A stretch of 64,000 bases of DNA from Aquilaria yunnanensis (lineage: Eukaryota; Streptophyta; Magnoliopsida; Malvales; Thymelaeaceae). The position numbers and the translations under genes are program-made. The notes below the pieces were generated by a model. It had not been told where the DNA came from. It did not search any database and saw only the letters and a list, made by a program, of their open reading frames with translations. Location of the stretch: the NCBI GenBank assembly GCA_039654915.1, contig CM077596.1:58092501-58156500 (forward strand), written 5' to 3'. Positions 12,048-22,949 of this stretch are shown piece by piece (the first letter of the stretch is position 1; each line of letters starts with the position of its first letter).

Positions 12048-12369
12048 GTACCAAGAGCATTGTTTAGGAAACGTCAGTGAAAAAAGCTAGCTAGGTTAAC
12101 TTGGTGACCAATTAGAAACCAGTTGGACACTAATTTTAAATTCGAGCTGCGATTGAGAATCAACTTCTTATTTAAAAAACTTACAAAAGTTCAGGGGTTG
12201 TTGAATTGTTGATTTTATTTTTTAAACCATGCATGTTCCACGTATGTATCAACATTCTTAATTGACTGCCTACGCATGTTTATCTTGATAGGAAGATGTA
12301 TGTATATGAAACCCTTTTCATTACGAGCTAGCTTACTGGTCTCGGGCACAAATTTAATATGAATTTATA

Positions 12370-13165
12370 TCACAGTGTTAAATACTGTGATATACCGTGC
12401 GATATATTGGTTATCGTAGGTATGCAATAAACGGTACAAATGTTTTTATATTTTATTATTTTACCGCATGGTATATCACGGTATTTTGTAATATTTCACA
12501 TCTTGCTCACTTTTTATATATATTTTGTCAAAAAACTTCGGTATACTGTAAATACCGCGTGGTATATACCGTGGTATTTTATTTTTCACTGTTATTTTTT
12601 TTTCATTTAACATCAAAATATCATAAATATATAAAAAAAATTAAAATATAAATAATACACATATCATAAAACAAACATTTACTTTTATTTTTTATTACTT
12701 TTCTTAGTTAATATAAAAATTTAATAGATGAATGTGTTGCTTTTGTAGGACAAGCTAGGAAAAAGCATTATACTTTGAGCCACCTAGGAACTCAATATAG
12801 TATTAAAAAATATATTGTTATTATTAAAATATTATTTTTTTCTCTTATATCAATAAATTAGTTTTTTTAGTATTATTTATTTTTCTCTATATAAAACATT
12901 TTTTTTATGTTTTTGTATTAAAAAAATATCTTCTATCATATATATTTTATTTATATTTGACAAATATGATAAGAAAAATTAGAATACATATAAAATGTGT
13001 AAAAATAAATTATTGAACTAATTATGTCATCTTAAAATAATTTTGTAACATTTATTTTTTTATGAAAACGGTAATGGTATATGGCGTGGTGTATCATATG
13101 GTATACCTTAAAATTTGGGACGCGGCATATCTAGCGGTAATAATATTTAACACATTGGTGTATAT
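12370..13165. mobile_element. Palindrome-rich MITE (possibly hAT-type)
   Basis: The left end CAGTGTTAAATACTGTGATA and the reverse complement of the right end CAATGTGTTAAATATTATTA resemble each other. The first 200 bp repeat words such as GATATACCG, GGTATATC and TACCGCG in both orientations, and the right end has GGTATATGGCG and GGTATACC, so each arm can fold. The ends are approximate because I found no clear target duplication. The open frame at 12397-12651 is AT-rich and not convincing. Confidence 0.5.
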
Positions 13166-13369
13166 ACTAGTACAAGAAAACCAGTTCAAATGATAAATAT
13201 TAATTATGCTGAATAATATTTTTTAGAAAAACAAAATACTAAATAAGTGGTTGAATAGGAAAAAAAATGAGTGGGTATCACAAAATTATATTAGCCATTA
13301 ATTTTTTATTATATTTTCCAATGATATGAATTCCATGGCAATCACTATTAAAAAATCATGCTTTCCAAT

Positions 13370-13770
13370 GGCATCGTGTTAGAAATTTCAGATTTCCAAC
13401 TCGAAGTCACTGGAAACCCGTGCATTGACAAATCGTACATTGGAAATTTTGTTTGTAACGAACGAAGTATAAACCATTGGAATTTTGAACAGTAAACCAT
13501 TGTTAAGTAAACCGTTGGTGATTTTCAACGGCTCTTTTGTGGCCAACGGTTTAAGACGTTATCAACTATCAAAGCCATTAAAAATTTTCAATGATCTAGC
13601 CATTACAAAATTCCAATGGTTTAGTTGTTGGAAACTTCCATCGGTTTAGCTGTTAGCAGTTTCCAATAGCTTGGCCGTAGGAAATTTCCAACGTTTGAGC
13701 TATTGGTGCTTTGTAACTGTAGTAGTTGTTGCATGTTTCCAATGACATAGCCATTGGAAATGGCAATTTC
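13370..13770. repeat. Array of short degenerate repeats with palindromic cores, period about 25 bp
   Basis: The words CCAATGGTTTAG, GGTTTAGCTGT, TTGGCCGTAGG and CATAGCCATTGG alternate with TTTCCAA/TTGGAAA every 25 bp or so, in both orientations. This looks like the subterminal binding-site array of a DNA transposon, but terminal repeats and a target duplication were not found. The overlapping minus-strand open frame at 13653-13904 is a shadow. Confidence 0.6.
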
Positions 13771-14693
13771 AAGAAAATAGTTGCGTTTATGCCCTTATAA
13801 TTATTAAGGACTTGTGCAAATGAATACAGTACACATAAACATAAATCCACATAAGTATATGACATACTCATAAATCCACCACATAAATCCACATGAATAG
13901 ACATAAGTAAAGTATCTTACACGCATACATAAATACACATAAATAATATTAGTGACATTATGCTAATTATGAACATAACAATACTTAGACAACATCAATT
14001 TATATAGTCATTCTGTCATCCTAGTAATGGGCTAAAGTTCGATAAACACGAACACCTATGTGATATACCTCGTCCAGCAAGAATTAAGACAGACCCCATC
14101 TCATCATCATTCGATCAAAAGCCATCTAGATTCTCTTGGGCAAGTGCAGGCGAAGGAATGTCAAGTGATCTACATATGTACTTCAACTCAACTTATTGTC
14201 TCCTTCTAAGACATACCGGCTTCTACTTATAATATGTTACTTGTTGCGTTGTATGCTCCACTACAACTCATTGTACTTGTTTGTTAAATGTAGCAGTTTG
14301 AGTGAGATCAATAGGTAGTACAGGGCTAAACCCCATGAGCTTTAGTAATACTAATACCTACCACATAGCTTTAGCAATTTTGTCACCCAAGGGAGCTTAG
14401 GTCTGCTATTTATTGGCTAGCTATTTCATTTTCCTTTTTATTTTCTAATGTGTATACCCTATAATACGTGCATGTATTAATAGGAATTTTAGTTTGAGCT
14501 TTTGAGTGTTGAACTTTGCTCAACTTAAAAGAAGGTTGGTAGTGGGATGTTAGCCTTGATCCATTTCTGTGTTCTGTAGTACTAGACTTTTCATGTCCCT
14601 TCGTATCTTGTATACCTTGCATAGAGTTTAACTTCTCTTTCATATTCTATAATTAAAAACTACTTTGAGATCTAGTGCATCCACAATCCATCA
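13771..14693. other. No gene recognised
   Basis: The region around 13780-13930 repeats CATAAATCCACAT-like words. The region 14030-14400 has slightly higher complexity on both strands, perhaps decayed transposon coding DNA, but no domain could be read. The minus-strand open frame at 14410-14643 is not recognised. Confidence 0.4.
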
Positions 14694-14702
14694 TAATTTA
14701 TA

Positions 14703-15170
14703 GGGGAAACTTACAATTACCCCACTGAAGTTTGTCCTAACTTGCAATTTACTCAATTTATTTTTAAAAACTTGCACTTTGCCCCTTATTTCTTTTATAT
14801 TTTTTTGTAATAATTTCTAAAATTGTAATTTATATTATATGATAGTCATCTTTCAATAATTTTGATGTTTCTAATATTTTTTTTATAGTTAATAGACATT
14901 GTAAATTATCAATTTTTTCCTTTTTGTAAATATATTTTTTTTCTTGTAAATACATATCAGTATTTTTTAAAGGTTAGTTAGTTGTGAAAAAAAATATAAA
15001 AAATGTTGAAATTACTGGAGCATGAATATTAGTTAGTTTAAGTTAGGGTTTTAGGAACTGTTGTCAGACACTATAAACAAAGGAGGGGGTAAAATGTAGG
15101 TTTTTAAAAATAAAATAGCAAAGTGTAAATTAGATCAAACCACGTGGGAGGATTTTTTTGTAGTTTTTGC
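14703..15170. mobile_element. Mutator-like MITE with 9-bp target duplication
   Basis: The flanks are TAATTTATA at 14694-14702 and TAATTTATA at 15171-15179, a perfect 9-bp duplication as made by Mutator-like elements. The arms are inverted for about 90 bp: the left arm reads GGGGAAACTTACAATTACCC then AAAAACTTGCACTTTGCCCC, and the right arm reversed reads GCAAAAACTACAA then AAAAACCTACATTTTACCCC. The element is 468 bp, AT-rich inside and non-coding. Confidence 0.82.
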
Positions 15171-15179
15171 TAATTTATA

Positions 15180-17080
15180 ATGATGTTACATGTCATGATA
15201 GTGGTGTACATTATTATATAATAGCTTGTTACGCATCTGTTTATTCTTTTTGTTTCTTTAGATGCAAGAAGTAATTAAGAGCCACTTATATCATGCTAAA
15301 CGACTGACACAATGGGTTCAAAAACCCTAACCACTCCACCTCAACACCTTTTTAGCCTCTCAAGCTTTCTTCCTGAATCTGCAATATATCCAACCGAGCT
15401 TAGCTCTCAGTCCAAATTGTCTGGCCGGTTAATTTGTCATCCCTATATGATCTGTTTACTCTCATTGCTAATATTTCCTTTATGTGTTCTTCTCCTTTTG
15501 GCAATCCATTTTTATTTGAAGATTAGCTTTGCTAGCGGATATCGAGTACCATAGTTGGCTTGGCAATGGATTATGATTTGTCATTTCATTGATGGTGGTT
15601 TGGCTAAACCTAAAGAAAACTATGCAAAATTTGTAGTGGCGGTAAGCAATGTCAGAATAATCAACCAGGGGTTTTGTGTTGCCCTTTTTTTTTTTTTAAT
15701 TTTATTCTTATGGTTTTGTATTTTTAAGCATTTTTTTAAGTGTTATGCTTGAATTATGGTACGTTGGTCCAATAGCTTATTGGTTCGAGCCAATATATTG
15801 GTATGTCAAGTTAGTTTGTTGGTTTATTATTTTTGCTTTTCTCATCAAGTTTGTAAGCATAAATATTAAAATTACCCAAATTATTTGTGAAAATTTTCTT
15901 TCTGATATAATATTTTCAAAAAGCATTATAAGACCTGTAATTAAGTCAGCCATCCTCTGTACTTAACATTTCTTTTTTGCCGTAAATGCCATTTAAGCTA
16001 CAACCAGTGAAATGAACGAAATTCCATCAGAAAAATAAACAGCCACCATTGGTTCATTGGTTAATCAATTTAAAAAATTATCAATCAGAAACATGTGCGA
16101 CAATGTGCACCAACCAACAAAGCGAGAGCCAAGAGCTGATGATGCAGTATTCGGACCGATGGCCGGTGACATGGAGTCGTTGTCCTTAGTCCTTGTGTAT
16201 GTTTCTCCACGCATTTGCAGGACGAGATCCACCAGGGAAAAAAACAAACAAGAATGAACAAAACACGTGTTTTTTCTTGTTAAATATATACCCCCAAATA
16301 TTTTTATAAATATTCAAAAGGCAAATGAAAAAAGCTGTAGCACTCACGTTTGCGCCTGAGCACGCGTGATATTGATTTGGCAGTACATAATATCGGAAGC
16401 AACTTAGAAAAGTGGCTACATATTACGGCCATTATTGTTTGCTGGTGGGAAGAGAGAATCATTTGAATCTTTAACGGTTCCCATCTTCGCACTATGTCTC
16501 CGGGCTTGTGTTATATACTATAGTATGTACTGTATATGTAATTGCTCTTTTATCATTATTAAAAATTAAAAATCTTAAGTTTGCCATGTTGTTATAAGTT
16601 GGTTAGAATGGGCCGACGGACCCATCATCTTCTCCCCCTCCTCTTTTGGATTCATAGTGGCAGCTATTGACTAGGTCAAGATGGGATAGCACCAGTGACT
16701 CCAAGATTAGTTGACAATGTATGGCAGTATAGATGATGGCAGATTTGAGATGGAGAAAGGAAGGAAGGATTGTGGAGGGCTCCTCTCTCCGATTTGGCGT
16801 CATCGTTAGCTAGCGATGCTTAGAAACACAAGTCAAGGATGAAGTGAGACGATGGAAGCAAGCTATGACAACTAGCAGTGGTGGAGTAATGACTTGAGAT
16901 GGTGGTGGCATCTAGAGGGTGGCAATGGTGATGGGTGAAGTTTAGATTTTTGGTGGTGGGTAGGGCAGTGTAAAGGTAAGGATAGTGCTGCATTTTTTTC
17001 TTTCCCTTTTTCCCTGGTTGTATCATAGGGTTTCTCTATTTGACAAATTAGCCACCAACAACACTTACTTTTATTATATT
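15180..17080. other. No gene recognised
   Basis: Consecutive plus-strand open frames at 15312-15966 are hydrophobic and AT-rich, and they match no family I know. A GC-richer patch at 16600-17040 contains repeated GGTGGTGG-type words, similar in style to the interior of Mutator-like elements in this window, but terminal repeats were not found. Confidence 0.4.
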
Positions 17081-17089
17081 TTCTCATCT

Positions 17090-17710
17090 ATTTTTTGTAT
17101 ATAAAGTTCATGTATATTTTATATCTGATTTGTACATATCATATCATATTGTATTACTATTAAAAGAATTTTTTTTTATCCCGCTTCTATTTCATTTCAT
17201 TTTAGTATTTTTTAAATTGTATCTTTCATTTTATTTATGCATTGAAATTCTTATATATTTATCATTTGATTTGTACATATCATTAATTTTGGTGAGAAAC
17301 ACGCTTTGATGCGTTCAAAGATTTTCTTGGGATGAAAGATTAAATTCGTACATATAATTGATTATATCTATAATATATTTTTAATTTTATTTGTACATAT
17401 GTATCACATGTTATGTACATATTTATCACTTATTTTATACATCGAGTTCATACATGTCAGCCATTGGACTTGCACATATCTATAATTTTGTTGGAAAACA
17501 GGATTTGACATGTTTATGCCTGTTTTTCTAATGGGAAGGTTGAACTTGTACATGATATTGAATATATCGGTGTCATATATGTCATCTCCTCTATACATAT
17601 GTCACACATAATTTGCACAGACTCCTCATTTTTTTGTACATTAAGTTTGTACATAGCTCCATTTTTTATGGGGATTGTGATTTGATGAATTCACACTTAT
17701 TTTATACCAT
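17090..17710. repeat. Degenerate tandem array, period about 190-200 bp, rich in TTGTACATAT
   Basis: About three diverged units can be seen. Each contains a stretch like TTTTGGTGAGAAACACG or TTTTGTTGGAAAACAGG, then a TTTGATG/TTTGACATG word, then an ATGGGA/GGGATG word, with starts near 17287, 17487 and 17662. TGTACATAT-like words recur throughout, at roughly 17132, 17271, 17390 and 17417. It is non-coding, and its origin (satellite fragment or transposon interior) is open. Confidence 0.55.
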
Positions 17711-18830
17711 GCTTGGAAGTATTAGAATATAAATATATATAAACATAAGGGGTAAGACACATATTAGACTTACTCATGTCTTGCTCAGTCGAGTAAACAC
17801 TAATTAGAAACCTAACCTAAGGCTATTTACTTTCACTTTTGTTTTTTTCTTTTACATTCACTGTTAATGGTAAGTCTAACGGTAAGTTCATTAATAATGC
17901 CTTTCAGATGATGCTTTTTATTATTATAAATATATGATATTTGAAAGAGGTTGAATAGGCTACCTGAGACTTTAGAGACAACTAAACCTATAATCAAATA
18001 CAGAGTTAGGGGTCCTTAAGTTGTATGCTCGAGGAAGACCTTCCAATGCTTAAGTCAATATGGGTTCGAGAAGAGTGTATGACACTTAAGGAAAACTTTT
18101 GTTTAGAACGTAGAACATACCTAATAGTTCCATAAAGAGGACTTATTGTAGGCCTAAAGATGTGGTGGTAGTGGGGGAAACTCCTCTTACTTTGTGGTGG
18201 ATCATGTGATCATGGGGTTACCTCCCTAACTTAAGTCATTCATCATAATAGTCAGTCAGTTATTCCTTAATTCATGAGTAATGCTCCAATGGGCCTTCCG
18301 AAGATGTAGGCATAAGCCCATTATGGTATCAACACCCCCTCATCAAAGTAAAATAAAAGGAGTAGAGTGCCTTATATTTTGAACTCTAAAGGTAATGGGG
18401 TATCTTTTGTCAGCTAGATGAGTGACATCCCCTAATTGGCAAAGGTTAGGTTTTACCAAGGAAAATGTTCTTTAACACCCTTAATTCATTAACTCGTTAT
18501 TCTTTCCTAATTTGTTTGCAATGTGGCCTTCTGTAAAAAATCCCTTTGTGGTCTCTACTTTCAATGTTATTGTGAATTTGTCTATCATGCTTCTCAAATG
18601 ACCAACCAAGCTTTTAGTCACCATCAAAGTTACAAATTTTTGTTTTCTAAGTTCCCTTCAGTACTTTGAGTCTGAAATTTGTTTTTTTGATTCTGTCATA
18701 CCAAATTGGGTCATCAGCTTCTAGTGTTAGTGATAGGGTCACCTTCCTAGCTAACAATTGTTGTTTGTTGGTGTTCAGACATGATATCTATTGAGAGAAT
18801 GTTATAGGTGGGACTTCACATGGGGGCAAG
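17711..18830. other. Unresolved flank of the Tat-type element
   Basis: No gene. The position fits the 3' end or 3' LTR of the minus-strand gypsy element described next. I could not confirm an LTR because its 5' partner has been lost where an Athila-like element starts at 28415. Confidence 0.35.
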
Positions 18831-18833
18831 GTT

Positions 18834-21250
18834 TTGAAACCTTTAAACCTATCTAACATTTCCCATCTTAAGAGCACTATGACCCTCTATTCCATTGAAA
18901 TTCTTAAGAAGGAAACTTCTATTCCCTTATCCGTGAAACTTGTTGTCCCTAGGTCATATGATAGGGCATCTGGTCCTAGAGGACAACCCACTGTATTTAA
19001 TGAACATTGTAGAGCTAGTTTTGGGTTTCCTTTACACCTCTTTATGAATAAGCTTTATAATTGCTTCAAATTTCCTTTTTTCCAACTAGCCCATAATGAT
19101 TTCTTACAATTGTTAGGGTTTCTGCTTGGATGGAGTAGGTCTTTTCTTAGATTCCATTTTCTTATTATATTCCTTAACCCTCACCAAACCTGCATCTTAC
19201 TTCTTCAACTTGAGGCGTAACCCATTTCGCCATAACCTTGCTTTCTCTTTTGCCTCCACCTTTCAGAGCTAGAAGGAATGGAAGGAAAAAGTCTTCCATT
19301 TGGCCTTTGACCACCTCTTGGATTTTGCTTTAGAATGGATGGACAACCTTGCCATGAAAGAATAAACCCTTCTGGCCTCATTGTAGGATATGAGGCTTTT
19401 GAAACCATGTAGAAAATAATGTCCTAGCTCTTGGATCTGGCAGATGATGATCAGAAAATGAGGTTGTTCCCTTCCCTTAGGTGGTACCACAACAATACCA
19501 TTCTCTGTGCCTATAGAGTCATGCCATCCTTGCCCAGGGAATGCCAAACGTAATTTCTAGTTCTTAGGTTGTAGGGGAAGCTCATAAATGCCTTTAGTGG
19601 TGGGTTGATTCTTGGAGGTGAATTCAACTACCCTTTTTTTTTCAAGTTCTTCTAATGTACTGACCCTTTCCTAGGCTATGAAAAAGACTATGAATGCTCT
19701 ACAAAGAAGATGGATGGTGCTAAAGGCCATCCAAGGGGTGTAGATGTCTCTAAAACAAAAAGGACAGTTAAGCCTGTAGGTCTCTACCTCCTCAGAAAAT
19801 GATGTTAATGCTACTATGTTTACTCTAGCATACCAAGGGAAAATGTAGAAGACCTCAACCCCTATTACTTAAGAATTGGAGGAGATTCCTAAAGATTCTC
19901 CTTGATCCAGGCTTTAGGTGGTAAATGTTGAGGCAATCATACCAATGGTAGCTATGTTTCATTCCCACCCCTTCCCTAAGGTACCCAATAATGTACTGTT
20001 ATGTGAACTCTTTTCCTTGACTTGATGATTTGTGAGTTCCCTAATGTATATGAACTATTTATAAATTGTTGGGTGGCCTAATCTTCTTGCTATTTTGTAG
20101 GTAAAGTATATACTTCTTTTCTTATTTCCCATGTCGGGCATTTGGTAGCAAAGTTGTCCTTGCCCATGCCTCCAGCATTATTGTTGAGAGTTAAGGTTCC
20201 GCTTAAGTCTTTGGGTCTATCTGCTGGGAAAACATTTAGGATGCTGGCAAGTTGCTAGTGTAGCTAACAAATTCCAACAAGAGGTTTTGAAATTGCAAAT
20301 GTAAGGGGCATGAAAGGCCTACTTTATTACCCATGAATGGCTTGCTTGGAATCCCTAATTTTTTATCTCGGATGAGGAATCCACCATAGAAGACAAAAAT
20401 TTCCTCTTCCAAGATCCAGAAGGGCTTGTCTTACCACAAAGTTGTTAAAGATGAAGGCGGACACAAGGGACCCCGTGAGGGACATTAGGGCCTATGTAGG
20501 GAACTAGGTTTGGGTAAGTCCCTGATGGCCTTTTTCCAATCTTTTGCTACCAGCCATGGTCATAATAACCCAGTTCAATGCCTAGAGGTTGCCATTCTTT
20601 TGAATGGTATCTCAGATAAGTTAGAGAAAATTGTGAAAGATGATAATGAGCTCCATTCCAAGAACTAAGCATTGAAAAAAGGGATGGCTTCCCTAGCGAG
20701 CAAGATGATGACAATGGAAATGAAGGGAGCTATTTAAAGAACTAGATTACCAAGTAGATATGGTTTTGGGGCCACTGTTCCATTCTAGAGAAAGTGTTTT
20801 ACTAGAAAATGCAAAGCTTCAACAGACAGATTGACATCCTGAAACAGGACTCCCATGGTCTGCACTAGGCATTAAAAGCTGCCAATAGTCAAAGGTCCTA
20901 GTTAGGAATAAAATTGTTTCCCAAATGAATAGATTGTTAGCCTCCAGATGCAAAATGCTCAACTACATGGAGAGGTGGTCAAGGTGCAAAATAAAACTGA
21001 TCAACAACTCATTCAGTAACTCTTTGACAGGTTCATGAGTTACTGCCATCAAGTGGAAGAAGCCTCCTTTAGGCTAGATCTTCAAGGATTTGATGCACTA
21101 AATGATGCCCTATAGGACTGAAGCATATGGTTTAACTAAGGCAAGATAATCACCAAAGCAATGGCCTTCTTCTAGAGCGATAGCCTCAAGGCCTTTCTTC
21201 TGGGGGATCAACCTTCTTCATAAACTTTTTATGTAGAATTAGGTTATTTT
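18834..21250 (+). pseudogene. Decayed antisense ORF of a Tat-type gypsy element (putative gypsy-type transposon domain)
   Basis: The plus-strand translation near 19000-19200 contains RASFGFPLHLFMNKLYN, then FFQLAHNDFLQLLGFLLG. This resembles the G-F-x-x-P-L-H ... L-N ... Q-L-x-P-N-x-x-R pattern of the plant 'putative gypsy-type transposon' domain. Tat-lineage elements such as Grande and Cinful carry this ORF between integrase and the 3' LTR, on the strand opposite gag-pol. Here it is opposite to the minus-strand gag-pol at 22950-28414, as expected. Stops and frameshifts interrupt the rest, so it is not functional. The intervening 21532-22942 is a later insertion. Confidence 0.6.
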
Positions 21251-21531
21251 TAAGTGTAAACAACATGAATAGTGTTGTTTATAAACCCTTATTCCCATAT
21301 ATGTTCTTGTTTCCTTCAATTGTTAGCCTTCTTGTTTTAAGACTAACCATCTTAGAGGCTATAGTCTTGATGTGAAATAGATAGTCTCGGTGTAAGAGAC
21401 CCTATACTCAATGAGAGGCCCTAACCTTAATGCAGTCTTAACCTAATGGTAAACTCCTTAAGGTCTTATTGGTTTCGGGTAATCAATAATTATAACAAGT
21501 CATATGGGCAGAACTTAAGAATTTCATTAAG

Positions 21532-22942
21532 GGAATAATTGCACGTTTAGGCCCTAATATTTAATTATTGTTCATATTATAACCCTAGCCTCCATTTTGC
21601 TCATGGCATGTCTTTAACCTCAATAAAATGTTTCATTTTAGCTCTTTTTGGATGGAAGTCGTTATCTTGGAAGGAAAGTTCCACATCAGCATAGGATTGT
21701 AGGAAAAAAAATCGAGTTTTAAGCCTTCAAAACTTTTCCTTTGCCAAATTAACCTTAAAAGTTTTTCATATGATAATTTAACCCCTGAATTTTTTTCCCC
21801 ATTCATTAACTCTCATTCCTCTCCAGCCACCCTCTTTCTCTTCCTCCCCATAGTAATTCTTTACTAATTTCTAAACCCAAAACCCAGGAAATGAGACCAA
21901 TTCTTCAACTGTGAATTTTTGAACAGAAACTTTGACTTGATCTTGATGATTATGGTGCACTTTAAACAAAACCAATCTAGCACCATAGAAAATCCCAAGA
22001 AAAACCCAGATTCCCATTGTACCTATTTTTTAGATTGGTTCAAAGATCTATAGTAACTTTCCAAAAATTCAAAATAATTCAACCCTATGGAGTTTTACTA
22101 TCATTGTAAAATTTAATCACATAGAGCTTAAGGCCGTTGTGAATTAAGAACAAAGGATATAATAGAAGCAAAAGGAAGAGCAGAAAGAGGGTCAATCTAG
22201 GTTCTTATTTCATGTTTGATCAGTGGGTCAGTGGAGGTTTGGTGGTAACAACAAAACAGGTGGTTTCAGACTCATGTGGAGTGAGATTGAGGTCCTTAAA
22301 CAGCTCGATCTACACCAAGCCTATATGGTCCCTTTCCCTTTTCAATATATGGTTCTCCTCTATCTTATTTCGTTGACATCGGCTTCATCAAACGCTCGCG
22401 CTTCCTTTTCATTACCACCACTGTCACATTTCTAGCTGAATCAGAGTCACTATGCTAAGCCACTTTTGAAGTAGTTGTCTCAGATGGATGTTAGGTTAAG
22501 GTTCTTTGAGAGAGGGGGAGAGAAGAAAAAAGACAAAGTGGCTTATGGTTGGACAATGTATTTGATGGGCAGTAATGATTTGAGGGTAAGGATAGACTTG
22601 GTGTCAAAGTAGAGAATTTGGTGAAGAGGGAGTTGGTCCATAAGTTAGAGGCAGAGATACGATGGTAAAGGGGAAAGATTTTAAGGATTTTTTTGTTAGA
22701 TGAATAAATTTTAGGATTTTTTTGGCAAAGGGAAAAATTTTTAGGGTTTGAAATTAGCTTTTCCCCCTAAAATTCTATACTAACGTGGTGTTTTCCATCC
22801 AAGATAATGATTTTCATCCAAAAAATGGCTAAAATGAAATGTTTTTATTAAGGTAAGGGACACATTATAAGCAAAATGGAGGCTAGGGTTAGAACAAGAA
22901 CTGTAATTAAAGATTATGGTCCAAAGGTGTGATTAACATTTC
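21532..22942. mobile_element. Mutator-like non-autonomous element with about 250-bp terminal inverted repeats
   Basis: The left arm (21532-21780) and right arm (22690-22942) are inverted copies sharing AACCCTAGCCTCCATTTTGC, GCTAAAATGAAA/TTTCATTTTAGC, ATCCAAGATAA and TTTGCCAAA words. Flanking CATTAAG occurs at 21525-21531 and 22943-22949. Extended to 9 bp, the flanks agree at 8 positions, which suits Mutator-like insertion. The interior has polypurine and polypyrimidine stretches and small open frames (for example 22223-22435) but no transposase. Confidence 0.78.
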
Positions 22943-22949
22943 CATTAAG

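Noticed and set aside
15745..15800. Possible tRNA gene around GGTTCGAGCC
   Set aside because: No acceptor stem or cloverleaf could be drawn and the A box spacing is wrong.
15312..15966. Chain of hydrophobic plus-strand open frames resembling a membrane protein
   Set aside because: The frames are unlinked, AT-rich, lack a recognisable domain and have no consistent splice sites.
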